Assembly (NCBI GenBank): GCA_003568415.1
Contig: PWXV01000111.1
Location: 1 to 57,546, forward strand
Direction: 5' to 3'
Length of the DNA: 57,546 nt
Source: Ignavibacteriales bacterium
GTDB taxonomy: Bacteria > Bacteroidota > Ignavibacteria > T3Sed10-11
The translations under genes and the position numbers were made by a program. This document shows positions 44,534 through 55,300 of this stretch, piece by piece; the first letter of the stretch is position 1, and every line of letters starts with the position of its first letter. The notes beneath the pieces were generated by a model. It ran no database searches and had not been told where the DNA came from. It worked only from the letters and a program-made list of their open reading frames with translations.

Positions 44534-45208
44534 ATGCTTGACGATCTCACTACTATATTTCAATTCGATTTAACCATCGATCAGATAATCCTGAATGCCG
44601 CCGTGGCTATGGTGTGCGGGTTTTTTATAATGTATTTGTACCGAATTACCTACCAGGGTCCGAGTTACTCACAATCGTTTGCCGGATCCATGGTTATTCT
44701 TGCAATGCTGACCGCGATCGTGATTATGGTCATCGGTAATAATCTTGCCCGCGCCTTCGGTCTGGTCGGTGCAATGTCGATTATTCGTTTTCGTACTGCA
44801 ATTAAAGATCCACAGGATATTGTATACATATTTTTTTCACTTGCAGTCGGCATGGCAGCCGGTGCGGGAATGCATCTGGTGGCGCTTATCGGAACGGGTG
44901 TTGTTGGTTTTGTTACGTATGCGCTGTCATTCAGTAGAGGTGGGGCAGCGCAGCGGCGGGAGTTTCTCCTCCAGTTTTCGATGAACGGAAAACCCGGTGA
45001 AGATGCACCGTACTTAGATACGATGAAACGCTACTGTAAGGATCATAAACTGGTGAATATGAAATCCCTTGATGAAGGGGAGACTCTTGAATTATCATAC
45101 TACGTCCGTTTAAAAGATCAGGATAAAGGAACCTCTTTTGTCCGCGAGCTTGAAAAAACACCGGGGATAGAAAGAGTCAATCTGTTCTTCGATGAAGAAA
45201 ACTATTAA
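44534..45208 (+). CDS. DUF4956 membrane protein
   Basis: A 224-residue protein with four transmembrane segments in its first 140 residues (IILNAAVAMVCGFFIMYLYR, GSMVILAMLTAIVIMVIG, IVYIFFSLAVGMAAGAG, LVALIGTGVVGFVTYALSF). The central ARAFGLVGAMSIIRFRTAIKDPQD is the DUF4956 signature. The soluble C-terminal part folds as an ACT/ferredoxin-like domain (LLQFSMNGKPGEDAPYLDTMKRYCKDH). Together with the VTC-domain protein it probably forms the membrane part of a polymer-synthesis/export device, similar to the membrane segments of yeast VTC. The CotH gene start overlaps its end by 17 bp. Confidence 0.88.
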   Translation: MLDDLTTIFQFDLTIDQIILNAAVAMVCGFFIMYLYRITYQGPSYSQSFAGSMVILAMLTAIVIMVIGNNLARAFGLVGAMSIIRFRTAIKDPQDIVYIFFSLAVGMAAGAGMHLVALIGTGVVGFVTYALSFSRGGAAQRREFLLQFSMNGKPGEDAPYLDTMKRYCKDHKLVNMKSLDEGETLELSYYVRLKDQDKGTSFVRELEKTPGIERVNLFFDEENY

Positions 45209-48200
45209 ATTGACTTATAGTAGCGTCATTGGAATTTGTGTGTGTATCATAGTTTTTACCGGACAAATATATACACAAACAGTCGTTCTCAATGAAGTGA
45301 TGGCTTCGAACGGAACCACCATTACCGATGAAGATGGTGATTATGAGGATTGGGTGGAATTATTCAACACAAGCGACGTACCGATAGCACTAGGGGGATA
45401 TGGTTTGTCGGATGATTACGAAACTCCATTCCGGTGGACGTTTCCCGATAGTACAATCGGACCCGGTGAATATATATTAGTTTGGGCATCGGGAAAAGAT
45501 CGTGGTGTACCGGGTGAAGAACTCCATACCAATTACAGCATAGATTCCGATGGCGAGGAAGTTATTCTGACACATCCCGATGGTGACCGTATTGATGTGC
45601 TGCTACCAACATCCATACCACGCGATATTTCTTTTGGGAGAAAACCCGACGGAAACAACAACTGGGTATATTTTAAAGAGCCGACTCCCGGTGAACCCAA
45701 TACCACAAGCGCATACCAGGAACGCCTTTCACCACCGGAATTTTCTCACACCGGTGGTTTTTATACCAGCCCGTTCGAATTAATACTCACGACTGATTAT
45801 GACGGTGCAGTTATATATTATACACTCGATGGATCTGATCCGGATCCTGCGAATACCGGCGGAAGCACTTTTCCAATACAGTATGATTTAAACAGTGAGT
45901 TGGAAGAGCGTTTATACCGTACCTATGACTACCCTGAACCGATATCTATTGAAGACAGGTCCGAGGATGAGAACGATCTGTCAACAATTATATCATCAAG
46001 CAACAAATTTGCATTGCCGGATGGTACCGTCTTCAAGGGCACAGTAGTAAGAGCTGTGGTAAGCCGGCCAGGTGCGATTACAAGCGACATTATAACACAT
46101 TCATATTTTGTTAATCCGGATATCCGGACGAAATTCAGGCTTCCTGTCGTATCTTTGACGACCAACGCAGGAAATCTTTTTGATTATTATTCAGGCTTAT
46201 ACGTGCCTGGCGAGCTCTACACGGGTTCATGGAATACCGGCAATTATTTTCAACGCGGTGATGAGTGGGAGCGACCTGTTCATTTCGAATATTATGATGG
46301 AAGCAGGCAGCTTCGTATTTCACAACAAGCAGGTGTGCGAATTCACGGCGGAACGTCCCGTCAGTATGCTAACAAATCTCTGCGTCTATATGCCCGGAAC
46401 CGGTACGGCGATGATGAATTCAGGTATGTTCCGTTTGAAGAGCAACCATACTTCACAAGTAGAAGATTAAAATTACGCCAGTCCGGACAGGATATTCATC
46501 ACACCTATTTTCGCGATGCGTTGATGAGCAGATTATTTAAAGATACCAATGTTGATTATGAAGATTATCTCCCTGCAGTACTGTTCTTCAACGGCGAATT
46601 CTGGGGAATTATCAATATACGGGAACGGTTCGATCAGCATTATATAGAACGCAAGTATGGTTATGATGCAGAGACGGTGACGATTCTTGAAGCAACTGAA
46701 CGCGACGATCATTTTAATGGTGTCATGAATTTTGTTGCAAACAATTCAATGAAAGATGAGGCAAACTTTTCGACGCTTGAGTCACTTATAGACGTTGAAA
46801 GTTTGATAGATTTAAAAATTGCGGAGATATTTTTCGGCAGATGGGATTTGCACAATCTGAAAATGTGGCGGGCAAATGATGCAGAGAGTAGATGGCGCTG
46901 GCTGCTGTATGATATGGATGTCGGGATGGGATTGCCGAACAGGTGGGGACCCGAATGGTCGTACGATGGAGCGGTAGATGCCGACTATCTTACCCGTTTT
47001 TTGGAAGATTATAATCCACACGGATTTAATACTCTCTTCCGCAGTGTGATGGAACATGAACGGACAAAAACATATTTTATTAACCGGTTTGCTGATCTGA
47101 TGAATACGGTGTTACGTTCTGGTAATATGATTGAAAAGATCGGTAAGTATGAGAATCGTCTCCATACGTCAATCGAAGAACATAAAAAGCGGTGGCGTCC
47201 GCCGACCGGCTTTGAAAGTGTTGATGAGTGGCACGAAAATATTGATATACTCAGAAATTTTGCAGAAGACCGTCCTGGTTATCAAACACAACATCTTGCA
47301 GATTACTTTTCATTGGATGAACCATACAAACTCTCAGTACGTATTGAAAATGATCTGTGCGGCATAGTTACGATAAACAGTATCCCGATTTCCCGTGAAA
47401 CGATTGGAGCTTCGGCGGAACAATCCGATGTTATATGGAATGGAATGTACTTTCCGGAAGTTACCGTAACAATGGAGGCGGAACCGTTTGATGGTTGCAT
47501 GTTTACCGGATGGAATGAAAACGGTTACCACGATCCGGTAATTAAGCTGTTCGGTACAGGGGATACACTGATAACTGCACAATTTGTGGTTGATGACGAT
47601 GTACCGTATTCTTTGATGCAACCGGAGGCATTTACTTTATCCGAAGGCGTGTATGAATTTTCTTACTGGAGTCCCGAAGAACCTGAGTGGACGTATCCGC
47701 CTAATATGGTCTTTCAACAAAGTAGCATGAACGATCCGGGTCTGCATGATGAGATGACCGATCCGTATCATATTCCCTTCATTGATGAAAATGATAACGA
47801 ATATCACGCCGACGATCAGGATAAATTCGGTTATCCTTATATGCTCACCGGCAGAACAAGAATAAACGGATTGGAAGAAAATGGTATTTCGTTGATCAAC
47901 ACCGGACGCGGGAGGGATCTGGGTGCTGTTGTTTTGGCGCTGGATACCCGTGACACCCGGGATATTAAAGTAAGCTGGACAGGAGGTACCGTAATTCCGA
48001 ATAGCCGGGTATATCACATCCGGTTACAATACCGGATAGGTCGCGGTTCCGACTTCATCGATGTACTGTACAATGGTGAGCCGGTGGAATATATACGGCG
48101 TGATATTGCAGGGCATGCCGAAGAGTTCGGACCGGTTCCATTACCCGAAGAAATATGGGATCTGGAATACATTCAGTTACGGTGGAAATATTATTATACC

Positions 48201-48581
48201 GGAGAACGACTCGATCCTGATATCGGGCGACGGGATATGCTGCGGCTTGATAATATCCTGATATGGGGTGAATCTTTTGATGATATTCCGGTTGTGTCGC
48301 GGGTGTTGCACAACTATCCTAATCCGTTTAATGCCGAAACCACTATCAGATACGAACTATCGGGGTTGAGTCAAGTAAAGATTGAAATTTTCAATTCACT
48401 GGGACAACGGATAGATGTAATCGACGAAGGAGTACGTGATCCCGGGACGCATGAAGTTATCTGGAATGCTCCCCGGGCACGTGTTGCCTCGGGAGTTTAT
48501 TACTGCCGGACGACAGTGACAGGTCTTGAACCAGATAGTAATAGTTTTATTGAAACACAGACTATGGTATATGTGAAATGA
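45192..48581 (+). CDS. secreted CotH-kinase protein with lamin-tail domain
   Basis: An 1129-residue exported protein. After a signal peptide (cut near residue 29) comes a lamin-tail domain (VVLNEVMASNGTTITDEDGDYEDWVELFNTS, about 31-150). A chitobiase C-like domain (EFSHTGGFYTSPFELILTTD to YYTLDGSDPDP, from about 180) follows, then a CotH kinase domain (about 310-650). The CotH motifs are RIHGGTSRQYANKSLRLYAR, NIRERFDQHYIERKYG and RWLLYDMDVGMG, with the D-x-D likely metal/ATP binding. A beta module at about 809-1027 is shared with the next protein. The end is a type A sorting domain (NYPNPFNAETTIRYEL). It is likely a surface or periplasmic phosphotransferase acting on its own or secreted partners. 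Confidence 0.9.
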   Translation: MKKTIKLTYSSVIGICVCIIVFTGQIYTQTVVLNEVMASNGTTITDEDGDYEDWVELFNTSDVPIALGGYGLSDDYETPFRWTFPDSTIGPGEYILVWASGKDRGVPGEELHTNYSIDSDGEEVILTHPDGDRIDVLLPTSIPRDISFGRKPDGNNNWVYFKEPTPGEPNTTSAYQERLSPPEFSHTGGFYTSPFELILTTDYDGAVIYYTLDGSDPDPANTGGSTFPIQYDLNSELEERLYRTYDYPEPISIEDRSEDENDLSTIISSSNKFALPDGTVFKGTVVRAVVSRPGAITSDIITHSYFVNPDIRTKFRLPVVSLTTNAGNLFDYYSGLYVPGELYTGSWNTGNYFQRGDEWERPVHFEYYDGSRQLRISQQAGVRIHGGTSRQYANKSLRLYARNRYGDDEFRYVPFEEQPYFTSRRLKLRQSGQDIHHTYFRDALMSRLFKDTNVDYEDYLPAVLFFNGEFWGIINIRERFDQHYIERKYGYDAETVTILEATERDDHFNGVMNFVANNSMKDEANFSTLESLIDVESLIDLKIAEIFFGRWDLHNLKMWRANDAESRWRWLLYDMDVGMGLPNRWGPEWSYDGAVDADYLTRFLEDYNPHGFNTLFRSVMEHERTKTYFINRFADLMNTVLRSGNMIEKIGKYENRLHTSIEEHKKRWRPPTGFESVDEWHENIDILRNFAEDRPGYQTQHLADYFSLDEPYKLSVRIENDLCGIVTINSIPISRETIGASAEQSDVIWNGMYFPEVTVTMEAEPFDGCMFTGWNENGYHDPVIKLFGTGDTLITAQFVVDDDVPYSLMQPEAFTLSEGVYEFSYWSPEEPEWTYPPNMVFQQSSMNDPGLHDEMTDPYHIPFIDENDNEYHADDQDKFGYPYMLTGRTRINGLEENGISLINTGRGRDLGAVVLALDTRDTRDIKVSWTGGTVIPNSRVYHIRLQYRIGRGSDFIDVLYNGEPVEYIRRDIAGHAEEFGPVPLPEEIWDLEYIQLRWKYYYTGERLDPDIGRRDMLRLDNILIWGESFDDIPVVSRVLHNYPNPFNAETTIRYELSGLSQVKIEIFNSLGQRIDVIDEGVRDPGTHEVIWNAPRARVASGVYYCRTTVTGLEPDSNSFIETQTMVYVK

Positions 48582-51500
48582 ATCATATGAGGAGTGCATG
48601 GATGAATAGCGTCAAACGTTATGGACCTTTGGTATTCATAATTATTTTGCTCGGTAATAAAGCTTATACAGCTCAACCACCTTCTCCGGAATTTTCTCAT
48701 ACGGGAGGATTCTATCAGGAACCCTTTGAATTAACCTTATCGGTCTCGGATGAAAATGCTGTTATATACTATACTCTTGATGGTTCGATACCGGATACAA
48801 ATTCATATAGTTTTAATTCATCCATTACTATTGAGAACCGGACGGATGAGCCGAATGATTTCTCTACGATCCGGACGAGTTATATAACCGGTCCCTGGGG
48901 TTGGCACCATCCGGCTGATCTGGTATATAAAGCGATGGTAGTCCGGGCACGCGTTATAAATAATGATGGGCAAAAAAGTGATATAGTAACTCACACGTAT
49001 TTTGTGGGTGATACTATGGAGTCCCGCTATTCTCTTCCCGTCATTTCTATTGTAACAGACAGGGAAAACTTTTTTAGCGACAGTATCGGGATATACGTTC
49101 CGGGAGATCATTATGACGGGGAGAATTATCACACCGGTAACTTCAGACAACGGGGCGAGGAATGGGAGCGACCTGTTCATATAGAGTATTTTGAGAGGGA
49201 TGGGACGCTGGGTTTTGGTCAGGATGCCGGTGCCCGCATTCACGGTGGATACTCACGATCTTTTCCTATGAAAAGTCTGCGTATGTATGCACGAAGTTTA
49301 TATGGTGTGAACAGATTTTATTATCCGGTTTTCCCCAATCAACCAGATGCCGATTATAACAGGTTTATATTACGAAATTCCGGAAACGATTTTAATTATA
49401 CGATGTTCCGGGATGCTGCCATGCAGCGGTCAATCGAACATCTAAAGATTGATACACAGGCATATAATCCGGTTATCGTTTTTATTAACGGGGAATATTG
49501 GGGAATTAAAAATATCCGTGAACGATATGACCGTCATTATCTGGAACGAACTCATAACCTCGATGGTGATAATGTTGATATATTAACCCGTAATAAAATT
49601 GTTAAGGAAGGATCAAATGATCATTATACGGCAATGATGCAATATATACGAGATCATGATCTCTCGGAGAAACAGCATTATGAACACGTGAAAACAATGA
49701 TGGATGTCGAAAATTACATAGATTATTATGCAATTCAGATTTATAATGCGAATACAGACTGGCCGCACAATAATATTGACTATTGGAGATACCGTACGGA
49801 TGAATATGAACCTGATGCACCATACGGACAGGATGGACGGTGGCGTTGGAAAGTATACGATGTTGATCGTTCACTTGGAATGGTCAGTCATACCCACAAC
49901 ACAATAGAATGGGCAACGGCATCATTGAATCCCCGGCTGGAGGAAGAGTGGCCGAATGAATTATTCAGAGCATTGCTGCAGAACGATGAATTCAAATTTG
50001 CATTCATAAACCGTATTGCCGATCTGTTAAACATTGAATTTCAACCCGGGCGAATGATCAATATTATCGATGAGCTGCAAGATGTTATTGCTCCCGAAAT
50101 GCAGGAACATATCGAACGATGGCAAATTCCTTCGAGCTATGATACCTGGCAGCAACGTGTACAAGCAATGCGAAATTTTGCTGAAAATCGCCCCGCTCAT
50201 CTCAAACAACATGTCATTGATCATTTTAATCTTGAAGGGACTGCTCCTGTAACTATCGATGTTTCAGATAAGCATAAAGGAGCACTATCGATAAACGGTG
50301 TAACGATCGATGATGCAACGGTCGGAATCGATGGTCAACCATATCCATTTACCGGTGTATATTTTAAAGGTGTTCCGATTACGCTGATTGCAGAATCCTA
50401 TCCCGGTTATACATTTGCCGGTTGGAAGGATACCGACATACACAGTGATACGCTTGTTATTGAACCAACGGATACCACTCAAATAACTGCAGTATTTATA
50501 AGAGAAGGTGAATTCGATGCTGATCCGATGAATCCCACAGCATACGATCTCTCGCAGGGACCGTACCGGTTCAATTACTGGCCGGAAGATAAACCCGAAG
50601 GTTCATTACCTCCCCATATGGTATTTCTCCAAACGGACATGACCGATCCGGGATTGGTGGATGAGATGACCGGTGTATATCATGTCCCGGAAGATGAGTA
50701 TCACGAAGACGATGAAGCAAAGATTGGTTATCCGTATATGCTCACACGCCGCACGCGACTCACGGGCTGGAATGACGGTGGGATTACGTTCATCAATACG
50801 GGGCGAGACCGCGATCTCGGTGCTGCAGTCCTGGCATTGAATACCACCGGACTTGATAGTATCACTGTATCGTGGACATCGGGAACGCTCCTTCCGAATG
50901 AACGGGTGTATGCAATACGTTTACAGTATAGAGTTGGAGCCGGCGGACCGTTTAAGGATGTGCTTGACAGAGACGGTAATCCGGTAGAGTACATACGCAA
51001 TGAACTTGAGGAACATTATCAGTTTATGGAGCCGGTCGTATTGCCGGAGGAAGTGGATCACCGGGAATACATCCAGTTGCGTTGGAAGTATTACCACGTA
51101 TCGGGCTCAAGCGGCCCCCGGGCGAAGCTGCTGCTGGATAATATACTTGTGACATCGGGCGTCCATCCGCATACCCTATATCCCGAGCCGCACGATCTAT
51201 CAGAAGGTATGTATGAGTTTACGCACTGGTATTCTGATGAACCCGAGGGATCGTTTCCTCCGAATATGGTATTTCTGCAAACGAGAATGGATGATCCCCG
51301 TTTGGATGATGAGATGGTCGAGCCGTACCATATACCATTTTATAATGAAGAGTACAATGCCTACCACGCCGATGATCAGGGTATGTTCGGTAGTGTTTAT
51401 CAATTAACGGGACGAACGCGCATTACGGGCCTTGAGGCAGACGGTATATCGTTTATAAATACAGGTCGGGGGCGTGATCTTGGAGCGGCAGTACTTGGAT

Positions 51501-52159
51501 TGAACACTACGGGTCAACGGGATATATCGGTGGAGTGGAAAGGCGGAACAGTGATACCGAACAGCAGGGTGTACCATATTCGTTTGCAGTATCGAATAGG
51601 CCGTGACGGACCTTTTGTGGATGTTCATGATGTAGGTGTACCGGTACAGTATAAGCGGAGTGAGATTGTGGGCCATTCGGAATCGTTTGGTCCGGTAACC
51701 TTACCTGAAGTCGCGGAAGATCAACCATATATACAACTTCGGTGGAAGTATTATTATACCGGCGATCGGCTGGATGATGATGTCGGCAGGCGTGATGAGT
51801 TGCGGATAGGTGATATCAGGGTGAGCTCGGTTGCGACAACTATTGATGAGGATAAAGCCGAAATACCTGAGAAATATTATTTGGCACAAAATTATCCGAA
51901 TCCATTCAATCCGCATACGACGATCCGGTACGGGTTACCGGAGCGGAGTCACGTGCGAATCGTCATATATTCGGTTTTGGGGAGGAAGGTAGCCACGATA
52001 GTGGATGAGGAGCGGGACGCAGGATCGCATAAAGTGCAGTGGGCGATTCCACCGGGAGGTCTGGCATCGGGTGTATATTATTACAGAATTGAAGCAACAC
52101 AGGTCGGTAATCCGAATGAACGATTTATTGAAACGAATTCCATGGTCATTATAAAATAA
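48578..52159 (+). CDS. secreted CotH-kinase protein with two copies of an unknown beta module
   Basis: An 1193-residue paralogue of the preceding CotH protein, started at the ATGA overlap (M6 or later Met residues may be the true start of the signal peptide). It lacks the lamin-tail part and begins with the chitobiase C-like domain (about 35-150), then CotH (about 150-560). The CotH motifs are RIHGGYSRSFPMKSLRMYAR, NIRERYDRHYLERTHN and RWKVYDVDRSLG. A bacterial-repeat unit (GYTFAGWKDTD) and two copies (about 650-861 and 867-1084) of a beta module of about 215 residues follow. The end is a type A sorting domain (NYPNPFNPHTTIRYGLP). The pair comes from gene duplication with loss or gain of modules. 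Confidence 0.9.
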   Translation: MNHMRSAWMNSVKRYGPLVFIIILLGNKAYTAQPPSPEFSHTGGFYQEPFELTLSVSDENAVIYYTLDGSIPDTNSYSFNSSITIENRTDEPNDFSTIRTSYITGPWGWHHPADLVYKAMVVRARVINNDGQKSDIVTHTYFVGDTMESRYSLPVISIVTDRENFFSDSIGIYVPGDHYDGENYHTGNFRQRGEEWERPVHIEYFERDGTLGFGQDAGARIHGGYSRSFPMKSLRMYARSLYGVNRFYYPVFPNQPDADYNRFILRNSGNDFNYTMFRDAAMQRSIEHLKIDTQAYNPVIVFINGEYWGIKNIRERYDRHYLERTHNLDGDNVDILTRNKIVKEGSNDHYTAMMQYIRDHDLSEKQHYEHVKTMMDVENYIDYYAIQIYNANTDWPHNNIDYWRYRTDEYEPDAPYGQDGRWRWKVYDVDRSLGMVSHTHNTIEWATASLNPRLEEEWPNELFRALLQNDEFKFAFINRIADLLNIEFQPGRMINIIDELQDVIAPEMQEHIERWQIPSSYDTWQQRVQAMRNFAENRPAHLKQHVIDHFNLEGTAPVTIDVSDKHKGALSINGVTIDDATVGIDGQPYPFTGVYFKGVPITLIAESYPGYTFAGWKDTDIHSDTLVIEPTDTTQITAVFIREGEFDADPMNPTAYDLSQGPYRFNYWPEDKPEGSLPPHMVFLQTDMTDPGLVDEMTGVYHVPEDEYHEDDEAKIGYPYMLTRRTRLTGWNDGGITFINTGRDRDLGAAVLALNTTGLDSITVSWTSGTLLPNERVYAIRLQYRVGAGGPFKDVLDRDGNPVEYIRNELEEHYQFMEPVVLPEEVDHREYIQLRWKYYHVSGSSGPRAKLLLDNILVTSGVHPHTLYPEPHDLSEGMYEFTHWYSDEPEGSFPPNMVFLQTRMDDPRLDDEMVEPYHIPFYNEEYNAYHADDQGMFGSVYQLTGRTRITGLEADGISFINTGRGRDLGAAVLGLNTTGQRDISVEWKGGTVIPNSRVYHIRLQYRIGRDGPFVDVHDVGVPVQYKRSEIVGHSESFGPVTLPEVAEDQPYIQLRWKYYYTGDRLDDDVGRRDELRIGDIRVSSVATTIDEDKAEIPEKYYLAQNYPNPFNPHTTIRYGLPERSHVRIVIYSVLGRKVATIVDEERDAGSHKVQWAIPPGGLASGVYYYRIEATQVGNPNERFIETNSMVIIK

Positions 52160-52172
52160 AATTAATGTATCG

Positions 52173-52201
52173 CCGGTCGTTTGTGAGTGGCCGGTTTTTT
52201 T
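52173..52201 (+). terminator. terminator after CotH operon
   Basis: CCGGTC (52173-52178) pairs with GGCCGG (52189-52194, one G-U pair), followed by seven T residues, 14 bases after the second CotH stop. Confidence 0.75.
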
Positions 52202-52305
52202 CGTAGATTTTATAAACAGCCAACCAATTTAGGAACTAGCGCTTCAGTATTATAAGTTAAAACTTCCAAATCAATATCCAACAGTAAAACAAAGGACCTC
52301 TCTAT

Positions 52306-55300
52306 ATGCGAAAATACTCTATATTTTTCATAGTAATGCTTATCGTCGTTCTTTCAACAGCTTTATGGGCAGAAGATGAAGCGCGGTTGTTACGCTTTCC
52401 GGCAATTCATGGTGATCAGATTGTATTTACCTATGCCGGCGATCTTTTTACAGTACAAGCTTCAGGTGGCATTGCCCGCCGGCTAACAAATCATGATGGC
52501 TTTAATATGTTCCCGCGGTTTTCACCGGATGGACAACATATTGCATTTACCGGTCAGTATGACGGCAATACCGAAGTATATCTAATGCCTTCACAAGGCG
52601 GTTCACCGGAACGGTTGACCTTTACCGCAACGCTCGACCGCGATGATGTATCGGACCGGATGGGACCGAACAATATTGTTATGGGCTGGAAAGACGATGA
52701 ACATATTCTCTTTCGTTCCCGTCGTATCGAATGGAATTCATTTAACGGACAACTTTTCCTTGTTTCGAAGGACGGTAAAAAACCCCAACAGCTTCCGTTG
52801 ATACGCGGTGGTTTTACCTCATATTCACCCGATAAAAGTAAAATTGCTTACAACCGGGTATTCAGAGAATTCCGCACGTGGAAACGGTATCGTGGCGGTC
52901 AGGCGGATGATGTCTGGATCTATGATTTTGAAACAGAAGAACTCACCAACATCTCCGATAATCCCGCACAGGATATTATCCCGATGTGGTATGAGGATAC
53001 AATCTATTTTATATCCGATCGTTACGATATAATGAATTTATTCTCCTACGATCTGAATACCGGAGAAACAACACAGCACACCGAATTTACCGACTTCGAT
53101 ATCAAGTTTCCGTCGCTCGGTGATAATGCCATCGTTTTTGAAAACGGCGGCTATATTTACCGCTTGGATCTCGCGACACAGGAATATGGGCGTGTGCCGG
53201 TATACATTCATGATGATTTTGCGATCGGCAGAGGCGGATTGAAAAATGTAAGCAATAACATTCATACATATGAAGTAGCACCCGACGGTAACCGTGCATT
53301 GTTTGGTGCCCGTGGTGATCTGTTTACCGTCCCGGCAAAACATGGTAATACCCGCAACCTTACCGGAACCCCGGGTATTCACGAGCGCAATCCCCAATGG
53401 TCGCCCGACGGACGAACGATTGCGTATATATCCGATGAATCGGGTGAAGATGAGATTTATATAATGCCGCAGGATGGACGCGGCGAAGTGACACAGCTTA
53501 CAACGGATGCCGATACGTATAAATATGCCATTTCGTGGTCTCCCGACGGCAGCAAGATAATGTGGTCGGATAAAAAACTTCGACTGAATTATGTAGATGT
53601 AGAAACGCAGGAAGTTACCGAGGTTGTGCAGGCAACAGCGTGGGAGATAACAAGCGCTGCGTGGTCTCCCGACAGCAAATGGATTGCATATGCCAAGCCT
53701 GAAGAAGAACAACAGACAACAATTTATTTATACTCAGTTGAAAACGGCACTTCCCATCCGGTCACAAAGGGATGGTTTGCTTCGACTTCTCCGCACTTCA
53801 GCAAAGACGGAAAATATTTATATTTCATATCGAGCCGGAATTTTTCACCGACCTATAGTCAAACCGAATGGAACCACGTATATGTGGATATGGCAGGCAT
53901 CTATTTAGTAACGCTTGCCAAAGATATTGAATCGCCGTTCAAACCGTTAAGTGATGAGGTAAAACCAGATGACGAAGAAGAGGATGGTGACCAGCAATCC
54001 GGCGGTAATGATGATGAAGTCACGGTCCGTGTAGATCTGGACGGTATTAAAGACCGTATCGCTGCACTCCCGATCAGCGGCTCGAATTACTGGAATCTTA
54101 CATCGGTCGGCAACAGGCTATACTATTTGCGGAATGGCAGTCAGGATCAACAGACAAAGCTGCTTATGTATGATCTCGACCAGCGTAGTGAAATAGAACT
54201 TGGTACTATTAACGGCTATAGAATATCAGCCGACGGCCGAAAGATGATGGTCGCACAGCAAGGCCAGTATGCAATTATTGACCTGCCGACGCAGCGTGTT
54301 GATATAAGTGAACGGCTTGATCTTTCAGATATGAAGGTAGATCTGGACCGCTATGCCGAGTGGCGTCAGATATTCCATGAGAGCTGGCGGCAGATGCGTG
54401 ACTTTATGTACGTCCCGAATATGCATGGTATGGATTGGGAAGCAGTGCGTGATCAATATGAACCACTCCTCGATCACGTTAATCATCGTGCAGACCTGAC
54501 CTATGTTATCGGTGAAATGATAAGCGAATTGAATGTCGGGCATGCATACATCGGCGACGGAGATATGCCCAGACCGGATCGGGTTAAATTGGGATTGCTC
54601 GGTGCTCAGCTTGAAAAGGATGACGATTCCGGTTATTTCAGAATAACCAGAATATTGCGCGGGCAGAACTGGGATTCAAACCGGCGGTCACCGTTGACAG
54701 AAATCGGTGTCGATGTGAATGAGGGTGATTATATCATTGAAATTAACGGCAAACCGACCAATGAGATGACAAACATTTACAAAGCTCTGGTCGATAAAGC
54801 CGATAAACAGGTAGAGCTGCGGGTCAATTCACAGCCCCGCGAGCAGGGAAGCAGGACCTCGGTTGTTGTTCCTGTTGACGATGAGCATGAACTCTACTAT
54901 TATAACTGGGTACAGGATAATATCGATTATGTACATGAGCAAACGGACGGCCGTGTCGGCTATATACATATCCCCGATATGGGACCGGGCGGACTGAACG
55001 AATTTGTGCGTAATTATTATCCACAGCTCCGGAAAGAAGGATTGATCATTGACGTTCGAAGTAACGGCGGCGGTAACGTCTCGCCGATGATAATCGAACG
55101 CTTAAAGCGGGAGATTGCTATGTTCACCGTTGCGCGAAACGCTGCGGTCAATATCGATCCGAGCGGAATGCATCTCGGTCCAAAAGTAGCACTTGCCGAT
55201 GAATTCTCAGCTTCCGACGGCGACATCTTTACCTATCGTTTTCAGCATTATAATATCGGTCCGGTAATCGGCAAACGTACCTGGGGCGGTGTAGTCGGTA

